Source: Bacillus sp. HSf4
Lineage (GTDB): Bacteria; Bacillota; Bacilli; Bacillales; Bacillaceae
Direction of reading: 5' to 3'
Length of the DNA stretch: 64,000 nt
Assembly: GCF_029537375.1 (NCBI RefSeq)
Contig: NZ_CP120679.1
Span: 601,501 to 665,500, forward strand
This document shows positions 44,723-52,666 of the stretch, piece by piece. The notes below the pieces were generated by a model that saw only the letters and a program-made list of their open reading frames with translations, searched no databases and was not told where the DNA came from. The first letter of the stretch is position 1; each line of letters opens with the position of its first letter. Position numbers and translations under genes: made by a program.

Positions 44723-45391
44723 CTGAACAGAAAGACATTCCAACGCTCGGTGTTCGCAGTCATGTTGACGCTGATCGCGATCTATGTTCTGTATACCTTG
44801 TTTGAAAATTTGCTTCATGATCGGCATTCGACAGCCTTTTTAAGCCAGAAAACTCATCTGCGCGCTTCTTTTCAGCTCCCGGTCTGGCTGAAGGTGATGT
44901 ATGTCCACGTGGTTGCCGCCTGTCTGGCCATGCTGGCGGGAGCTGTTAACTTTTCTGTGAGAAGCCGCAAGCTCCACCGCTTGAACGGCTATGTCTATGT
45001 CGTTTGCGTGCTGATTGTGACGCTGACGTCAGGCTATATGGCGCCGCACTCCACGGGAGGAAGAATCGTGAGCATCGCCTTTAATCTGGTGAACATGTAT
45101 TGGCCGGCGGCTACGGTGATTTCCGTATGGCAAGCGCGGCGAAAGCGGTTTGACAAGCATCAAAAGTGGATGATCCGCAGTTATTTATTCTGTTTTACCA
45201 ATCTGTTTATTCATGTCATCACCTTTGTGGGCCGCAGCGGATTCGGCTTGGCATACGATCTCAGCTATACGATCGGCGTTTATGGGGCGATTGCCCTGAA
45301 CGTGGCCGCGGCTGAGTGTATTATTCGGTTTACACGGAGAAAAACGACTGGTATTTTTGAAATGAAAGGTGGTTTTTCTAAGACCGATTAA
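44723..45391 (+). CDS. DUF2306-like membrane protein
   Basis: The membrane protein of about 222 residues has five or six hydrophobic segments with conserved His (MYVHVVAACLAMLAGAVNF, LHRLNGYVYV), typical of DUF2306. Function is unknown. The best start is CTG at 44723 (then NRKTFQRSVF), since AGGAGGA is 7 bases upstream; the first ATG-like codon in frame (44750) has no site. A rare CTG start is therefore proposed. Confidence 0.65.
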   Translation: MNRKTFQRSVFAVMLTLIAIYVLYTLFENLLHDRHSTAFLSQKTHLRASFQLPVWLKVMYVHVVAACLAMLAGAVNFSVRSRKLHRLNGYVYVVCVLIVTLTSGYMAPHSTGGRIVSIAFNLVNMYWPAATVISVWQARRKRFDKHQKWMIRSYLFCFTNLFIHVITFVGRSGFGLAYDLSYTIGVYGAIALNVAAAECIIRFTRRKTTGIFEMKGGFSKTD

Positions 45392-45474
45392 TACCAATAA
45401 TCAATGCCAAACCCCACCCAAAAACAACAGCCGTTTGATGGAAGTATACTGACGAACTGGATATGTATCTTGCT

Positions 45475-45511
45475 AGAGCAAACCTTTTTAGATGATGGTT
45501 TGCTCTTTTTT
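45475..45511 (+). terminator. Terminator after the DUF2306-like gene
   Basis: AGAGCAAACC and GGTTTGCTCT form a perfect 10-bp stem with six T after it. Confidence 0.92.
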
Positions 45512-45640
45512 CGCTATATCCCTCGCTTCGGATAGCCCCCAATGTCAAAAAGTGATCTAACTCACAGTCTTAAAAATACACATCATGTAAAGTGAGTTAA
45601 TAGTTTTGCTGCGAAAAGACAAAAAGGGGAGAATGAACAA

Positions 45641-46003
45641 ATGAAACGAAAAGATTTACCGCTTGTGTATTCATGCTCTGGATGTTCTTCGGCCGCGCAA
45701 ACGGCCAACATGATCGCCATCAAAATGGATCGCGAAAAAATAGCTGAAATGTCCTGTATTGCCGGGGTTGGCGGTGATGTCAAGCCGCTTGTCAAAACGG
45801 CAAAATCCGGACGGGATATCATTGCCATCGACGGCTGTCCTTTGTGCTGCTGCAAAAGCTGTTTAGCCAAGCATGACGTTCAGCCAAAACATCATTTTGT
45901 ACTTTCTGATTTTGATGTGCCAAAGAAAAAAGGTGTGGATCCCGACCCTGTTCTTTATATGAATGCTTACGAACGCATTTTAAAGCTTACACATCCTAAG
46001 TAA
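45641..46003 (+). CDS. DGC-domain putative zinc-binding protein
   Basis: The 120-residue protein is Cys-rich with the motif DGCPLCCCKSC around residue 65 and SCSGCSSAAQ at the start, marks of the DGC-domain family (putative zinc-binding). Role unknown; members are often near metal or redox genes. AAAGGGGAG precedes the ATG. A terminator-like hairpin (AACGGCTATC/GATAGTCGTT, TTTTT) follows at 46012-46038. Confidence 0.8.
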   Translation: MKRKDLPLVYSCSGCSSAAQTANMIAIKMDREKIAEMSCIAGVGGDVKPLVKTAKSGRDIIAIDGCPLCCCKSCLAKHDVQPKHHFVLSDFDVPKKKGVDPDPVLYMNAYERILKLTHPK

Positions 46004-46050
46004 AGGATTTGAAACGGCTATCTTGATAGTCGTTTTTCATTTTATGACGA

Positions 46051-46074
46051 ATGACAAAATAAATTATTTGTCAT
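46051..46074. promoter_or_regulatory. Candidate operator of the TetR regulator
   Basis: ATGACAAA (46051-46058) and TTTGTCAT (46067-46074) are perfect inverted arms around an 8-base centre, 53 bases before the TetR gene. Confidence 0.6.
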
Positions 46075-46126
46075 TTGTTACTTTTCTTGCTATGATCATC
46101 CTAAAGGAGGTGGAACACGCAGCATC

Positions 46127-46726
46127 ATGAAGAATGTTTCAGAAGCATTGACGAAAAAACAAATCCTTGAAGCAACAGAAGAAACGTTAAGGCGGTACGG
46201 TGCAGCGAAAACATCGATCACGGATGTGGCCAAAGCATTGAACGTCAGTCACGGTACGATTTACCGCCATTTTAAAAGCAAAAAAGAGATTTTCGAGGCA
46301 GCTACCCAAATGTGGCTGGGTGAAAAGATTTTCAAGCCGCTTACCGGTGTTTATCACGATTCTTCCCGCGAAGGTCCGGCGCATGTCAAGGCTTATATAA
46401 AGAAATTGTTTGAGCTCAAACGGTATTATGCCATGAAGGATGAAGAATTGTTTGCGATGTATGCCAAAGTCACCAATGAATCTCCAGAGCTTGTCGATGA
46501 AAGCATTTCCAATATCGTCGAGCAATTGAGCGGGCTCATCGACCGCTGTTCTGTTTGTGCAAATGATCCTGTTGAAGTGGCAAAAGGCATTTTTTACGCG
46601 ACGGAACGTTTCCACCATCCGGCGCATGCGAATGAATGGAAAAGAGATACGATTGAACAGGAATTTGATATTGTTTGGGGTCTTTTGGAAAAAGGGTATT
46701 TGAAACATGGAGAGGGCGGAGGTTAA
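46127..46726 (+). CDS. ydgC: TetR-family regulator, YdgC-like
   Basis: The 199-residue protein has an N-terminal TetR helix-turn-helix (AAKTSITDVAKALNVSHGTI, YRHFKSKKEI) and a helical ligand domain. It resembles YdgC of B. subtilis, a gene of the same chromosomal neighbourhood as ydgF. It probably controls itself through the palindrome at 46051-46074 and the downstream SDR, whose start it nearly overlaps. AAAGGAGG precedes the ATG. Confidence 0.75.
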   Translation: MKNVSEALTKKQILEATEETLRRYGAAKTSITDVAKALNVSHGTIYRHFKSKKEIFEAATQMWLGEKIFKPLTGVYHDSSREGPAHVKAYIKKLFELKRYYAMKDEELFAMYAKVTNESPELVDESISNIVEQLSGLIDRCSVCANDPVEVAKGIFYATERFHHPAHANEWKRDTIEQEFDIVWGLLEKGYLKHGEGGG

Positions 46727-46730
46727 AAAC

Positions 46731-47471
46731 ATGCACGATTTAAAAGGTAAGACAGCGATCGTAACGGGAGCTTCCCGCGGAATCGGGCGCGCGATCGCAA
46801 CGCAGCTTGGAGACCTTGGAGCCAAAGTGGCCGTCAATTACTCAAGCAGCCGGCAAAAGGCGGAAGAAGTCGTCAATGAGATCCAGCAGGCAGGAGGGGA
46901 AGCTGCGGCTATTCAAGCCGACCTCAGCACAGTTGCCGGTGTGGAATCTTTATTTGCTAAAACAAAAGAGGCGTTCGGGAAAATCGATATCCTGATCAAT
47001 AATGCCGGCATGAGTATTTACAAACCGATTCAAGATGTCACGGAAGAAGACTTTGATCAGCAATTCAACCTGAATGTAAAAGGCACATATTTTGCATGCA
47101 AGCAGGCCATGAAAGATATGGAGGCGAATGGGAGGATCATTAACTTCTCCACATCTGTCATCGGGCAAATGTTTCCGACATACAGCGTATATGCCGGAAC
47201 AAAAGGGGCTGTAGAGCAGTTCACCCGCCAGCTTGCAAAGGAATTCGCCGCAAAGCAGATCACAATTAACGCGGTCGCACCGGGACCGGTCGACACTGAA
47301 CTTTTTACGGCGGGAAAATCGGAACAGCAGATCGAAGGGCTGAAAAAGTCGACGGCTCTCGGCCGCATCGGTGAACCGGAGGACATCGCGAATGTCATCG
47401 AATTTTTGGTCAGCGAACAATCGCAGTGGATCACCGGCCAGACGATTCGCGTGAATGGCGGATTTATTTAA
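46731..47471 (+). CDS. Short-chain dehydrogenase/reductase
   Basis: The 246-residue SDR has cofactor motif TGASRGIG, NNAG, catalytic Ser in STSVIG and YxxxK (YAGTK), and ends with the common TGQTIRVNGG. It reduces a carbonyl with NAD(P)H; the substrate is unknown. It starts 4 bases after the TetR stop with GGCGGAGG upstream, so it is likely the TetR target. It overlaps convergently with the next gene by 8 bases. Confidence 0.87.
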   Translation: MHDLKGKTAIVTGASRGIGRAIATQLGDLGAKVAVNYSSSRQKAEEVVNEIQQAGGEAAAIQADLSTVAGVESLFAKTKEAFGKIDILINNAGMSIYKPIQDVTEEDFDQQFNLNVKGTYFACKQAMKDMEANGRIINFSTSVIGQMFPTYSVYAGTKGAVEQFTRQLAKEFAAKQITINAVAPGPVDTELFTAGKSEQQIEGLKKSTALGRIGEPEDIANVIEFLVSEQSQWITGQTIRVNGGFI

Positions 47472-48279
47472 TATAGGAAAAAATCTCAAGCAGCTTCTCA
47501 GCGAATGCCTTCGGATATACGGAGGCGCCGACATGATTTCCGGGAAAATCAACAACTTTCGTTCCCAGTTTATCTGCTAAAGCCTCCGCATACCGGTATG
47601 GGAGAAAGCCTTTGGATTCAATGCCGCCGGCAGGCACAACGACCGCCGATGAAGCTTTCAGCCTGCTTGTGTCCGGTTTGTATTCTCTCAGAGCGGGCAC
47701 TTCGGATAAGATAAAATAGTCGATGTTGGCCATCAGCCGCTCCATCCGCTCTTTCGGCTGTCGGGGCTGGGCGGATGCGGTGATGCCCATCGCTTCTGCG
47801 AATTCTCCTAATGCGGATAAGCCGTTTTGTCGATAATCGCGTTCAAGCTTCGCCAGGCTCTCTATGCCAAATGTGCGGTCTTCATCTGACAGCAGTTCCG
47901 GTATCGGGGGTTCGTGCGCTGCCAGTACGCGGATTTGTTCAGGGTGACGGATCGCCAGGTCAAGGCCGATGACCGCGCCTGAGCTACAGCCGAACACATA
48001 GGCGGGTTCATCGGTCAGGCCGGCCAACAGGCGGTGCGCGTCATCGCTGTGTGCGGAAATCCGGTAGTTTTCGTTTATATCCTCAAGTTTGCTGCGCGAG
48101 TGTCCCCTGCGGTCATAGGTGACGACAGTGTAATGCTCGGCAAGCAGATCTGCCATCGGGTATGAATCAGCATCCCCGTTTCCTCCGTGAATCATCAGCA
48201 GCAACGGTCCGGCTCCGCGCACTTCATAGTAAAGGCTCGTTCCTGAAACTTGGATCATGCTGCTCTTTATTGAAGTCAT
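47464..48279 (-). CDS. Alpha/beta hydrolase
   Basis: The 271-residue hydrolase has HGGNGDADSYPM near the oxyanion hole, nucleophile elbow FGCSSGAV and the His region FPGNHVGASVYP near the end. It is of the epoxide hydrolase/haloperoxidase-like branch; substrate unknown. ATG at 48279 is preferred, with GAGGAGATG about 9 bases upstream; an ATG three codons earlier is closer to that site. Confidence 0.83.
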   Translation of the reverse strand: MTSIKSSMIQVSGTSLYYEVRGAGPLLLMIHGGNGDADSYPMADLLAEHYTVVTYDRRGHSRSKLEDINENYRISAHSDDAHRLLAGLTDEPAYVFGCSSGAVIGLDLAIRHPEQIRVLAAHEPPIPELLSDEDRTFGIESLAKLERDYRQNGLSALGEFAEAMGITASAQPRQPKERMERLMANIDYFILSEVPALREYKPDTSRLKASSAVVVPAGGIESKGFLPYRYAEALADKLGTKVVDFPGNHVGASVYPKAFAEKLLEIFSYIK

Positions 48280-48371
48280 AAAAATCATCTCCTCTCTTTT
48301 AGATTAAAGCAGCCGCAGAAGATAAGAAATGCAGAAATCGCTTAAGAAACAAACTTGCCATATCGAAAAGC

Positions 48372-48400
48372 ACTGATCCTGTATGACCAGTGCTCTGTTT
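48372..48400 (-). terminator. Terminator after the CD3324-like gene
   Basis: AGCACTG and CAGTGCT flank a 12-base loop; T residues follow on the minus strand. Confidence 0.65.
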
Positions 48401-48401
48401 T

Positions 48402-48665
48402 TTATGTTGTGTAAACAATTTTTTTGATCGTTTCAATGGAGAGGTGATATTCCCCGGCAAGCCGTTCGACCGAATCGCCGTTTTTGAAAGCTTTTTTAAT
48501 TGAAGCGTTGCGTTCATCAATCAGCTTTCTAGCCCCGGACCGCACACCCCATTTTTGCCGGGCGGAATCAGGCTTTGGAATATAGATGGTCTCCCCTTGA
48601 ACATACTTTTGAATTTCTGATATCAGCTTTTCGGGTAAAACAGCGTCTGCTTTGACATAACCCAT
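48402..48665 (-). CDS. CD3324-like helix-turn-helix protein
   Basis: The 87-residue protein has a short N-terminal part (KADAVLPEKLISEIQKYVQG) and a C-terminal HTH-like segment (RNASIKKAFKNGDSVERLAG, IETIKKIVYTT), matching the CD3324 family of small putative regulators. Target unknown. The start has AGGAGCTGG about 6 bases upstream. Confidence 0.72.
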   Translation of the reverse strand: MGYVKADAVLPEKLISEIQKYVQGETIYIPKPDSARQKWGVRSGARKLIDERNASIKKAFKNGDSVERLAGEYHLSIETIKKIVYTT

Positions 48666-48714
48666 GTTTGCCAGCTCCTTATTCTTTTGATGGGATAAGG
48701 GGCAAAGCCGTATA

Positions 48715-48822
48715 TCAGAAGGTTAAGGCGATTGAAGGTGTCCACCCCATGCAAAGTATCGCCATTCCGATAACAGGCTTTGCATGAGACGCTGCGCTAT
48801 CCGGCATTCTGATGACTGCCAT
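48715..48822 (-). CDS. Candidate 35-residue peptide
   Basis: A frame of 35 codons (MAVIRMPDSAASHAKPVIGM at the start) is preceded by GGGAGGTG at 7 bases, a strong site. It has a mildly hydrophobic C-terminal half. No family is recognised. Coding status is supported only by the ribosome site. Confidence 0.4.
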   Translation of the reverse strand: MAVIRMPDSAASHAKPVIGMAILCMGWTPSIALTF

Positions 48823-48966
48823 TTTCTTCACCTCCCTAAAACGGATTATAGAATAAATCAAGCCATCTTGCAGTTTATCTTTCTTTAAAAAAGCCCGACT
48901 TCCGCAAACTGTCTATCCTATTGTAAACATCTCTATATCTCGGATTTCCATAAAAGGAGCTCTATA

Positions 48967-49226
48967 TTGCAACAGCCAAAGCGGCGCTTGTCGCTTGCAA
49001 CACAGACAAGACGGCTGGCCTACAGTTATGTGAAAAACCAAGACGACGCGCTCGATATTGTCCAGGAATCCGTCAAAAAAGCGCTCGCTTCCGTGGGATC
49101 TGTCCGCAACCCGGATACGATCAAAAGCTGGTTTTATAACGCACGGCTATCGATTTTTTGCGGAAACAGAAAAAACTGAAGGTTGTGGATGATCAAACCG
49201 GGGTACATGGGGACCGTAGCGTTTGA
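48967..49226 (+). pseudogene. ECF sigma factor remnant, SigV-like
   Basis: The frame starts QQPKRRLSLATQTRRLAYSY and continues VKNQDDALDIVQESVKKALA, a sigma region 2 like that of SigV, up to SWFYNA. A frameshift near 49145 separates it from AIDFLRKQKKLKVVDDQTGV. Region 4 is missing. A further piece (FEKPTGVIADFPAGIRYIH, to about 49281) may be all that remains of the anti-sigma gene rsiV. In B. subtilis sigV-rsiV-oatA form one operon. Confidence 0.72.
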
Positions 49227-49494
49227 AAAACCGACTGGGGTCATTGCGGATTTTCCGGCCGGGATCCGCTATATTCATTAGACAAATTCCTTGAAATCAT
49301 GGATTTTGCTTTTTTTCTTCCTTTTTTATAAATTTGTAACTGCAGATTCGTCTGGAAACTTTTATACTAAAGAGAGTGCATTCTAAAAGAATTGATATTT
49401 TTGAAACAAAAAGCGGTCCCGATTACGTCTATTGATTTGGCGGTCGCCGTACCGTATACAGCAAGATAACCGTACATATCATTGGAGGAATACC

Positions 49495-51375
49495 ATGCAA
49501 GATCAGACACACCATCAACGCTATATACCGGGGTTGGACGGGCTCCGGGCTTTTGCCGTTTTGGCGGTCATTGCCTACCACCTCGACTTTCATTGGGCAA
49601 ACGGGGGTTTTATTGGGGTTGACATCTTTTTTGTGTTGTCCGGCTACCTCATTACATCCATCATATTGCCTGCCTATGGAAATGACATTGCCCTGAATTT
49701 TCGCGAATTTTGGCTGCGCCGGGTCAGACGGCTGCTTCCTGCGGCAACGCTCATGATTATCATCACCGTCATCTGGACCGTCCTGTTTAACAGAGAGCTG
49801 ATTCATACCGTGCGGGGAGATGCGGTCTCCTCTCTTTTATATGCCAGCAACTGGTGGTTTATTTTTCACAATCAATCTTATTTTGATAGTTTCGGAGCGC
49901 CGTCACCTTTAAAAAACCTGTGGTCACTGGCGATTGAAGAGCAGTTTTATATCGTTTGGCCCATCCTTTTACTTTTGGGAATGTACATATGGAAAAAGCG
50001 GGACCGGCTGGCGGCCGCGGTTGTCGTGCTTGCGTTTTGTTCAGCTATTCTGATGACCGTTCTGTATGTTCCCGGCGCAGATCCCAGCCGCGTCTACTAC
50101 GGAACGGACACACGCTCATTTGAACTTTTGGCCGGCTGTGCTTTAGCTCTTGTGTGGCCAATGAAAAGACTTTCTTCAAACCGATTGCCGAAAAAATTGA
50201 AGCAAGCATTGCACGGAACGGAACTCACCGCTTTTCTTTTTTTAATCCTCTGCATTTATTTGGTTGATGAATACGAACCCTTTCTCTATCAGGGCGGAAT
50301 GCTTTTGATCAGCATTTGTGCAGCCATTTTTATTGGCTGTGTGAGTCATCCGAGCAGCTTTATCGGCCATTTGCTGTCGTGGAAACCTTTGCGCTGGATT
50401 GGAACAAGGTCTTACGGCATTTACCTATGGCATTATCCCGTGATCGTCTTGAGCACACCCGTACATGAAATTGGAAATCCGGTGTATTGGCATGCTGCAG
50501 TCAAAGTCGTCGTTACTTTGATCATCGCCGAGGCTTCGTATCGCTTCATTGAGAAGCCGATCAGAGAGAACGGGTTTCGCCGATTTTTCCGCCGCGTTTT
50601 TCTGAACAGGATGCTGGAATGGAAAACATCGTCCGTTTTCAATAAACTGTCGGTGGGACTCATGGCAGCAGCCCTACTTGTCTTTATGGGCGGATTGTCC
50701 GGACTGGCGGACGAAAAGAAAAAGCGGGAATGGCCTTATGCCGAGTCTCATGTGAAAACAAGTGCTGCAGTTGAACAGTCTTCTGAACAAGAACAGGATC
50801 AACAAGAGGAAAAGGCGAAAACAGATGAAACGAAAGATGATGAGCAGTCGAAATCAAGCGGAGAAAATCAAGAACAGAAAGAAGAGCAAACAACGGATCA
50901 GACACCGGCTCATTCTGTAAAAGATGTCTTGGCAATCGGCGATTCCGTCATGCTTGACATCGCTTCAAATCTAAAGAAGCGCATGACCGGGATCACGATC
51001 GACGGAAAGGTCGGCCGCCAGGTGTCGCAAGCGCTTCAATTGACCTCAGCGTATGCATCATATAATCAGCCGGATAAAGCTGTGATCATTGAGCTCGGCA
51101 CAAATGGATATTTTACGGACAGCCAAATGGACGAATTGCTTGACGCCTTTTCAAACGCAAATGTTTTTCTCGTCAATACCCGTGTACCCCGCCAATGGGA
51201 AAGCAAGGTGAACGAATCATTGCGCAGCCAGGCGAAAAAACGGAAAAACGTGACCTTGATCGATTGGCACAGCGAAGCTCTTCAACATCCCGAATACTTC
51301 ACCTCTGACGGCGTTCACCTTGTGCCTGAAGGAGCCGAAGCTTTAACAAACCTCATCGTTCGAGCGGTGAAATAA
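49495..51375 (+). CDS. oatA: Membrane O-acetyltransferase OatA-like
   Basis: The 626-residue protein has an N-terminal acyltransferase-3 membrane domain of about 10 helices (YIPGLDGLRAFAVLAVIAYH, then FFVLSGYLI, FYIVWPILLL) and, after an acidic Glu/Gln-rich linker at about 420-480, an extracellular SGNH esterase-like domain (AIGDSVMLDI, ELGTNGYF, SDGVHLVPEG). OatA acetylates MurNAc of peptidoglycan and gives lysozyme resistance. ATG at 49495 follows TTGGAGG. Its usual regulator sigV is broken just upstream. Confidence 0.9.
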   Translation: MQDQTHHQRYIPGLDGLRAFAVLAVIAYHLDFHWANGGFIGVDIFFVLSGYLITSIILPAYGNDIALNFREFWLRRVRRLLPAATLMIIITVIWTVLFNRELIHTVRGDAVSSLLYASNWWFIFHNQSYFDSFGAPSPLKNLWSLAIEEQFYIVWPILLLLGMYIWKKRDRLAAAVVVLAFCSAILMTVLYVPGADPSRVYYGTDTRSFELLAGCALALVWPMKRLSSNRLPKKLKQALHGTELTAFLFLILCIYLVDEYEPFLYQGGMLLISICAAIFIGCVSHPSSFIGHLLSWKPLRWIGTRSYGIYLWHYPVIVLSTPVHEIGNPVYWHAAVKVVVTLIIAEASYRFIEKPIRENGFRRFFRRVFLNRMLEWKTSSVFNKLSVGLMAAALLVFMGGLSGLADEKKKREWPYAESHVKTSAAVEQSSEQEQDQQEEKAKTDETKDDEQSKSSGENQEQKEEQTTDQTPAHSVKDVLAIGDSVMLDIASNLKKRMTGITIDGKVGRQVSQALQLTSAYASYNQPDKAVIIELGTNGYFTDSQMDELLDAFSNANVFLVNTRVPRQWESKVNESLRSQAKKRKNVTLIDWHSEALQHPEYFTSDGVHLVPEGAEALTNLIVRAVK

Positions 51376-51377
51376 AA

Positions 51378-51408
51378 AAAGAGGCCTGCCTGACAGCGCC
51401 TCTTTTTC
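51378..51408 (+). terminator. Terminator after oatA
   Basis: AAGAGGC and GCCTCTT flank a 12-base loop and are followed by TTTTC. Confidence 0.8.
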
Positions 51409-51412
51409 ATGT

Positions 51413-52384
51413 TTAAGAATGTGAACCAGAGTGATGCAGCGATAATACTTCCTTTGCGGTAGCCATATCCGTTACGAGAAAATCGATCCATCCCCCGCGC
51501 AGTGCCGCCCCGATCGCCGCCGCTTTTTTTTGGCCGCTTGCGACGGCCACTACATTTTGGGTGTTTTTTAATTCATGGACCGATAAACCGATCATTCTGG
51601 ATGCCTCTTCACACTTGATCACGTTTCCGTTTCGATCTAAAAATGATGTGCACACAACCGCTTCAGCGCCTTTGTCCCTTAAGCGATGAAGGTCCTCCTT
51701 GCTGAAATATCCCGAAGTGACAATCGTATCTTCTTCTGATACGGTTCCGATCCCCACCACAGAAACTGCGGCTTGACGGGCAAGTTCAATGACGTCAGCG
51801 ATTTCCCGTTCAGCCGTGATGATATCCCTCGCCTGTTTGGAGACGACAACGGCGGGTGCGTTGATCAAAAAGTATTTTGATTTTAATTTTTCACCGAATA
51901 ATCTTGTATTTGAGTTGGCATGCCATGTCGCCCCTTCGGCGCCCCAGCCGCCGACAAGGGGAACAAATCGCAGATTTTTCCGCGAAAAAAAAGGCAGTTC
52001 CTGGGCGAGCAGATTGACGCTCTTTCCAGCCATAATCCCAATAATGTCGTGATGTTTGATGATGGATTCCAGCAATACAGCACCGGCTCTAGCAAGGTGC
52101 AGGTCGATCATCTGCTGTTCGGCGTCCGGCATATTGATGACGACCGCGTTTTTTATACCGAAAGTTTCCTTCAGCCGTCGTTCGTATTGCTGTTCGTCGC
52201 CATAAGGATTTTTAATTGTAATTTGGACGATTCCTTCCGATTTGGCCGCGCTCAGCATCCTGCTGACCTGTGAACGGGAAACAGAAAGCTGCTCGGCGAT
52301 TTCCTGCTGGCTCAATCCATCAAGATAGTAAAATGTGCTGATTTTGACAAGTTGACGAATTTTTTCTTCATTGATGTCCGGCAT
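51413..52384 (-). CDS. SorC/DeoR(Bsu)-family transcriptional regulator
   Basis: The 323-residue regulator has an N-terminal helix-turn-helix (FYYLDGLSQQEIAEQLSVSR, SQVSRML) and a SorC sugar-binding-like effector domain (FVPLVGGWGAEG, VVGIGTVSEED, GALRGGWIDFLVTD). SorC proteins usually respond to phosphorylated sugars or nucleosides; B. subtilis DeoR is of this family. It is divergent from trpB and its operator-like palindromes overlap the trpB promoter. It is the likely local regulator of the tryptophan-halogenase cluster and of itself. Confidence 0.9.
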   Translation of the reverse strand: MPDINEEKIRQLVKISTFYYLDGLSQQEIAEQLSVSRSQVSRMLSAAKSEGIVQITIKNPYGDEQQYERRLKETFGIKNAVVINMPDAEQQMIDLHLARAGAVLLESIIKHHDIIGIMAGKSVNLLAQELPFFSRKNLRFVPLVGGWGAEGATWHANSNTRLFGEKLKSKYFLINAPAVVVSKQARDIITAEREIADVIELARQAAVSVVGIGTVSEEDTIVTSGYFSKEDLHRLRDKGAEAVVCTSFLDRNGNVIKCEEASRMIGLSVHELKNTQNVVAVASGQKKAAAIGAALRGGWIDFLVTDMATAKEVLSLHHSGSHS

Positions 52385-52403
52385 TTTGAACCTCTCTTTC
52401 CCT

Positions 52404-52450
52404 TGAACAAATGTTCACCCTTGAAATTATGTTCGATGAGGAGATATAAT
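52404..52450 (+). promoter_or_regulatory. Promoter and SorC-type operators of the trpBA-halogenase cluster
   Basis: TTGAAA (52421-52426) and TATAAT (52445-52450), 18 bases apart, form the promoter. The perfect palindrome TGAACAAATGTTCA (52404-52417) lies just upstream, and a related TTGAAATTATGTTC (52421-52434) overlaps the -35. Both resemble the TTGAAC-type sites of DeoR-like SorC regulators. Confidence 0.75.
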
Positions 52451-52456
52451 AAACGT

Positions 52457-52630
52457 GCAAGAAAATTTTTCTAGTTGAGCAGAGTAGAGTGGAATTGAGC
52501 AGAGCAGAGTAAATAATCAAGCAATACCGAAAGGCGCCGATTGGTCGTGAAACACTTCAGCCGCACCTTCGGGTCGTTCGTTTTTCTGCTCTATTCCTCT
52601 ACTTCATTGTAGAGGATTTCTTTTTTTTAT
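52457..52630 (+). promoter_or_regulatory. TRAP-binding leader and transcription attenuator
   Basis: Triplets TAG 52472, GAG 52477, GAG 52482, GAG 52487, GAA 52492, GAG 52497, GAG 52502 and GAG 52507 stand at an exact two-base spacing, the recognition pattern of TRAP (MtrB). A terminator follows: CCTCTAC (52596-52602), loop, GTAGAGG (52609-52615), then nine T in ten bases. The antiterminator pairs 52485-52502 with 52586-52601, so it is destroyed when TRAP holds the triplets. The leader of about 210 nt is similar in length to that of the B. subtilis trp operon. Confidence 0.88.
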
Positions 52631-52666
52631 CAAAGAAATTCTTGCAGAAAGACGGGGGGATATATC

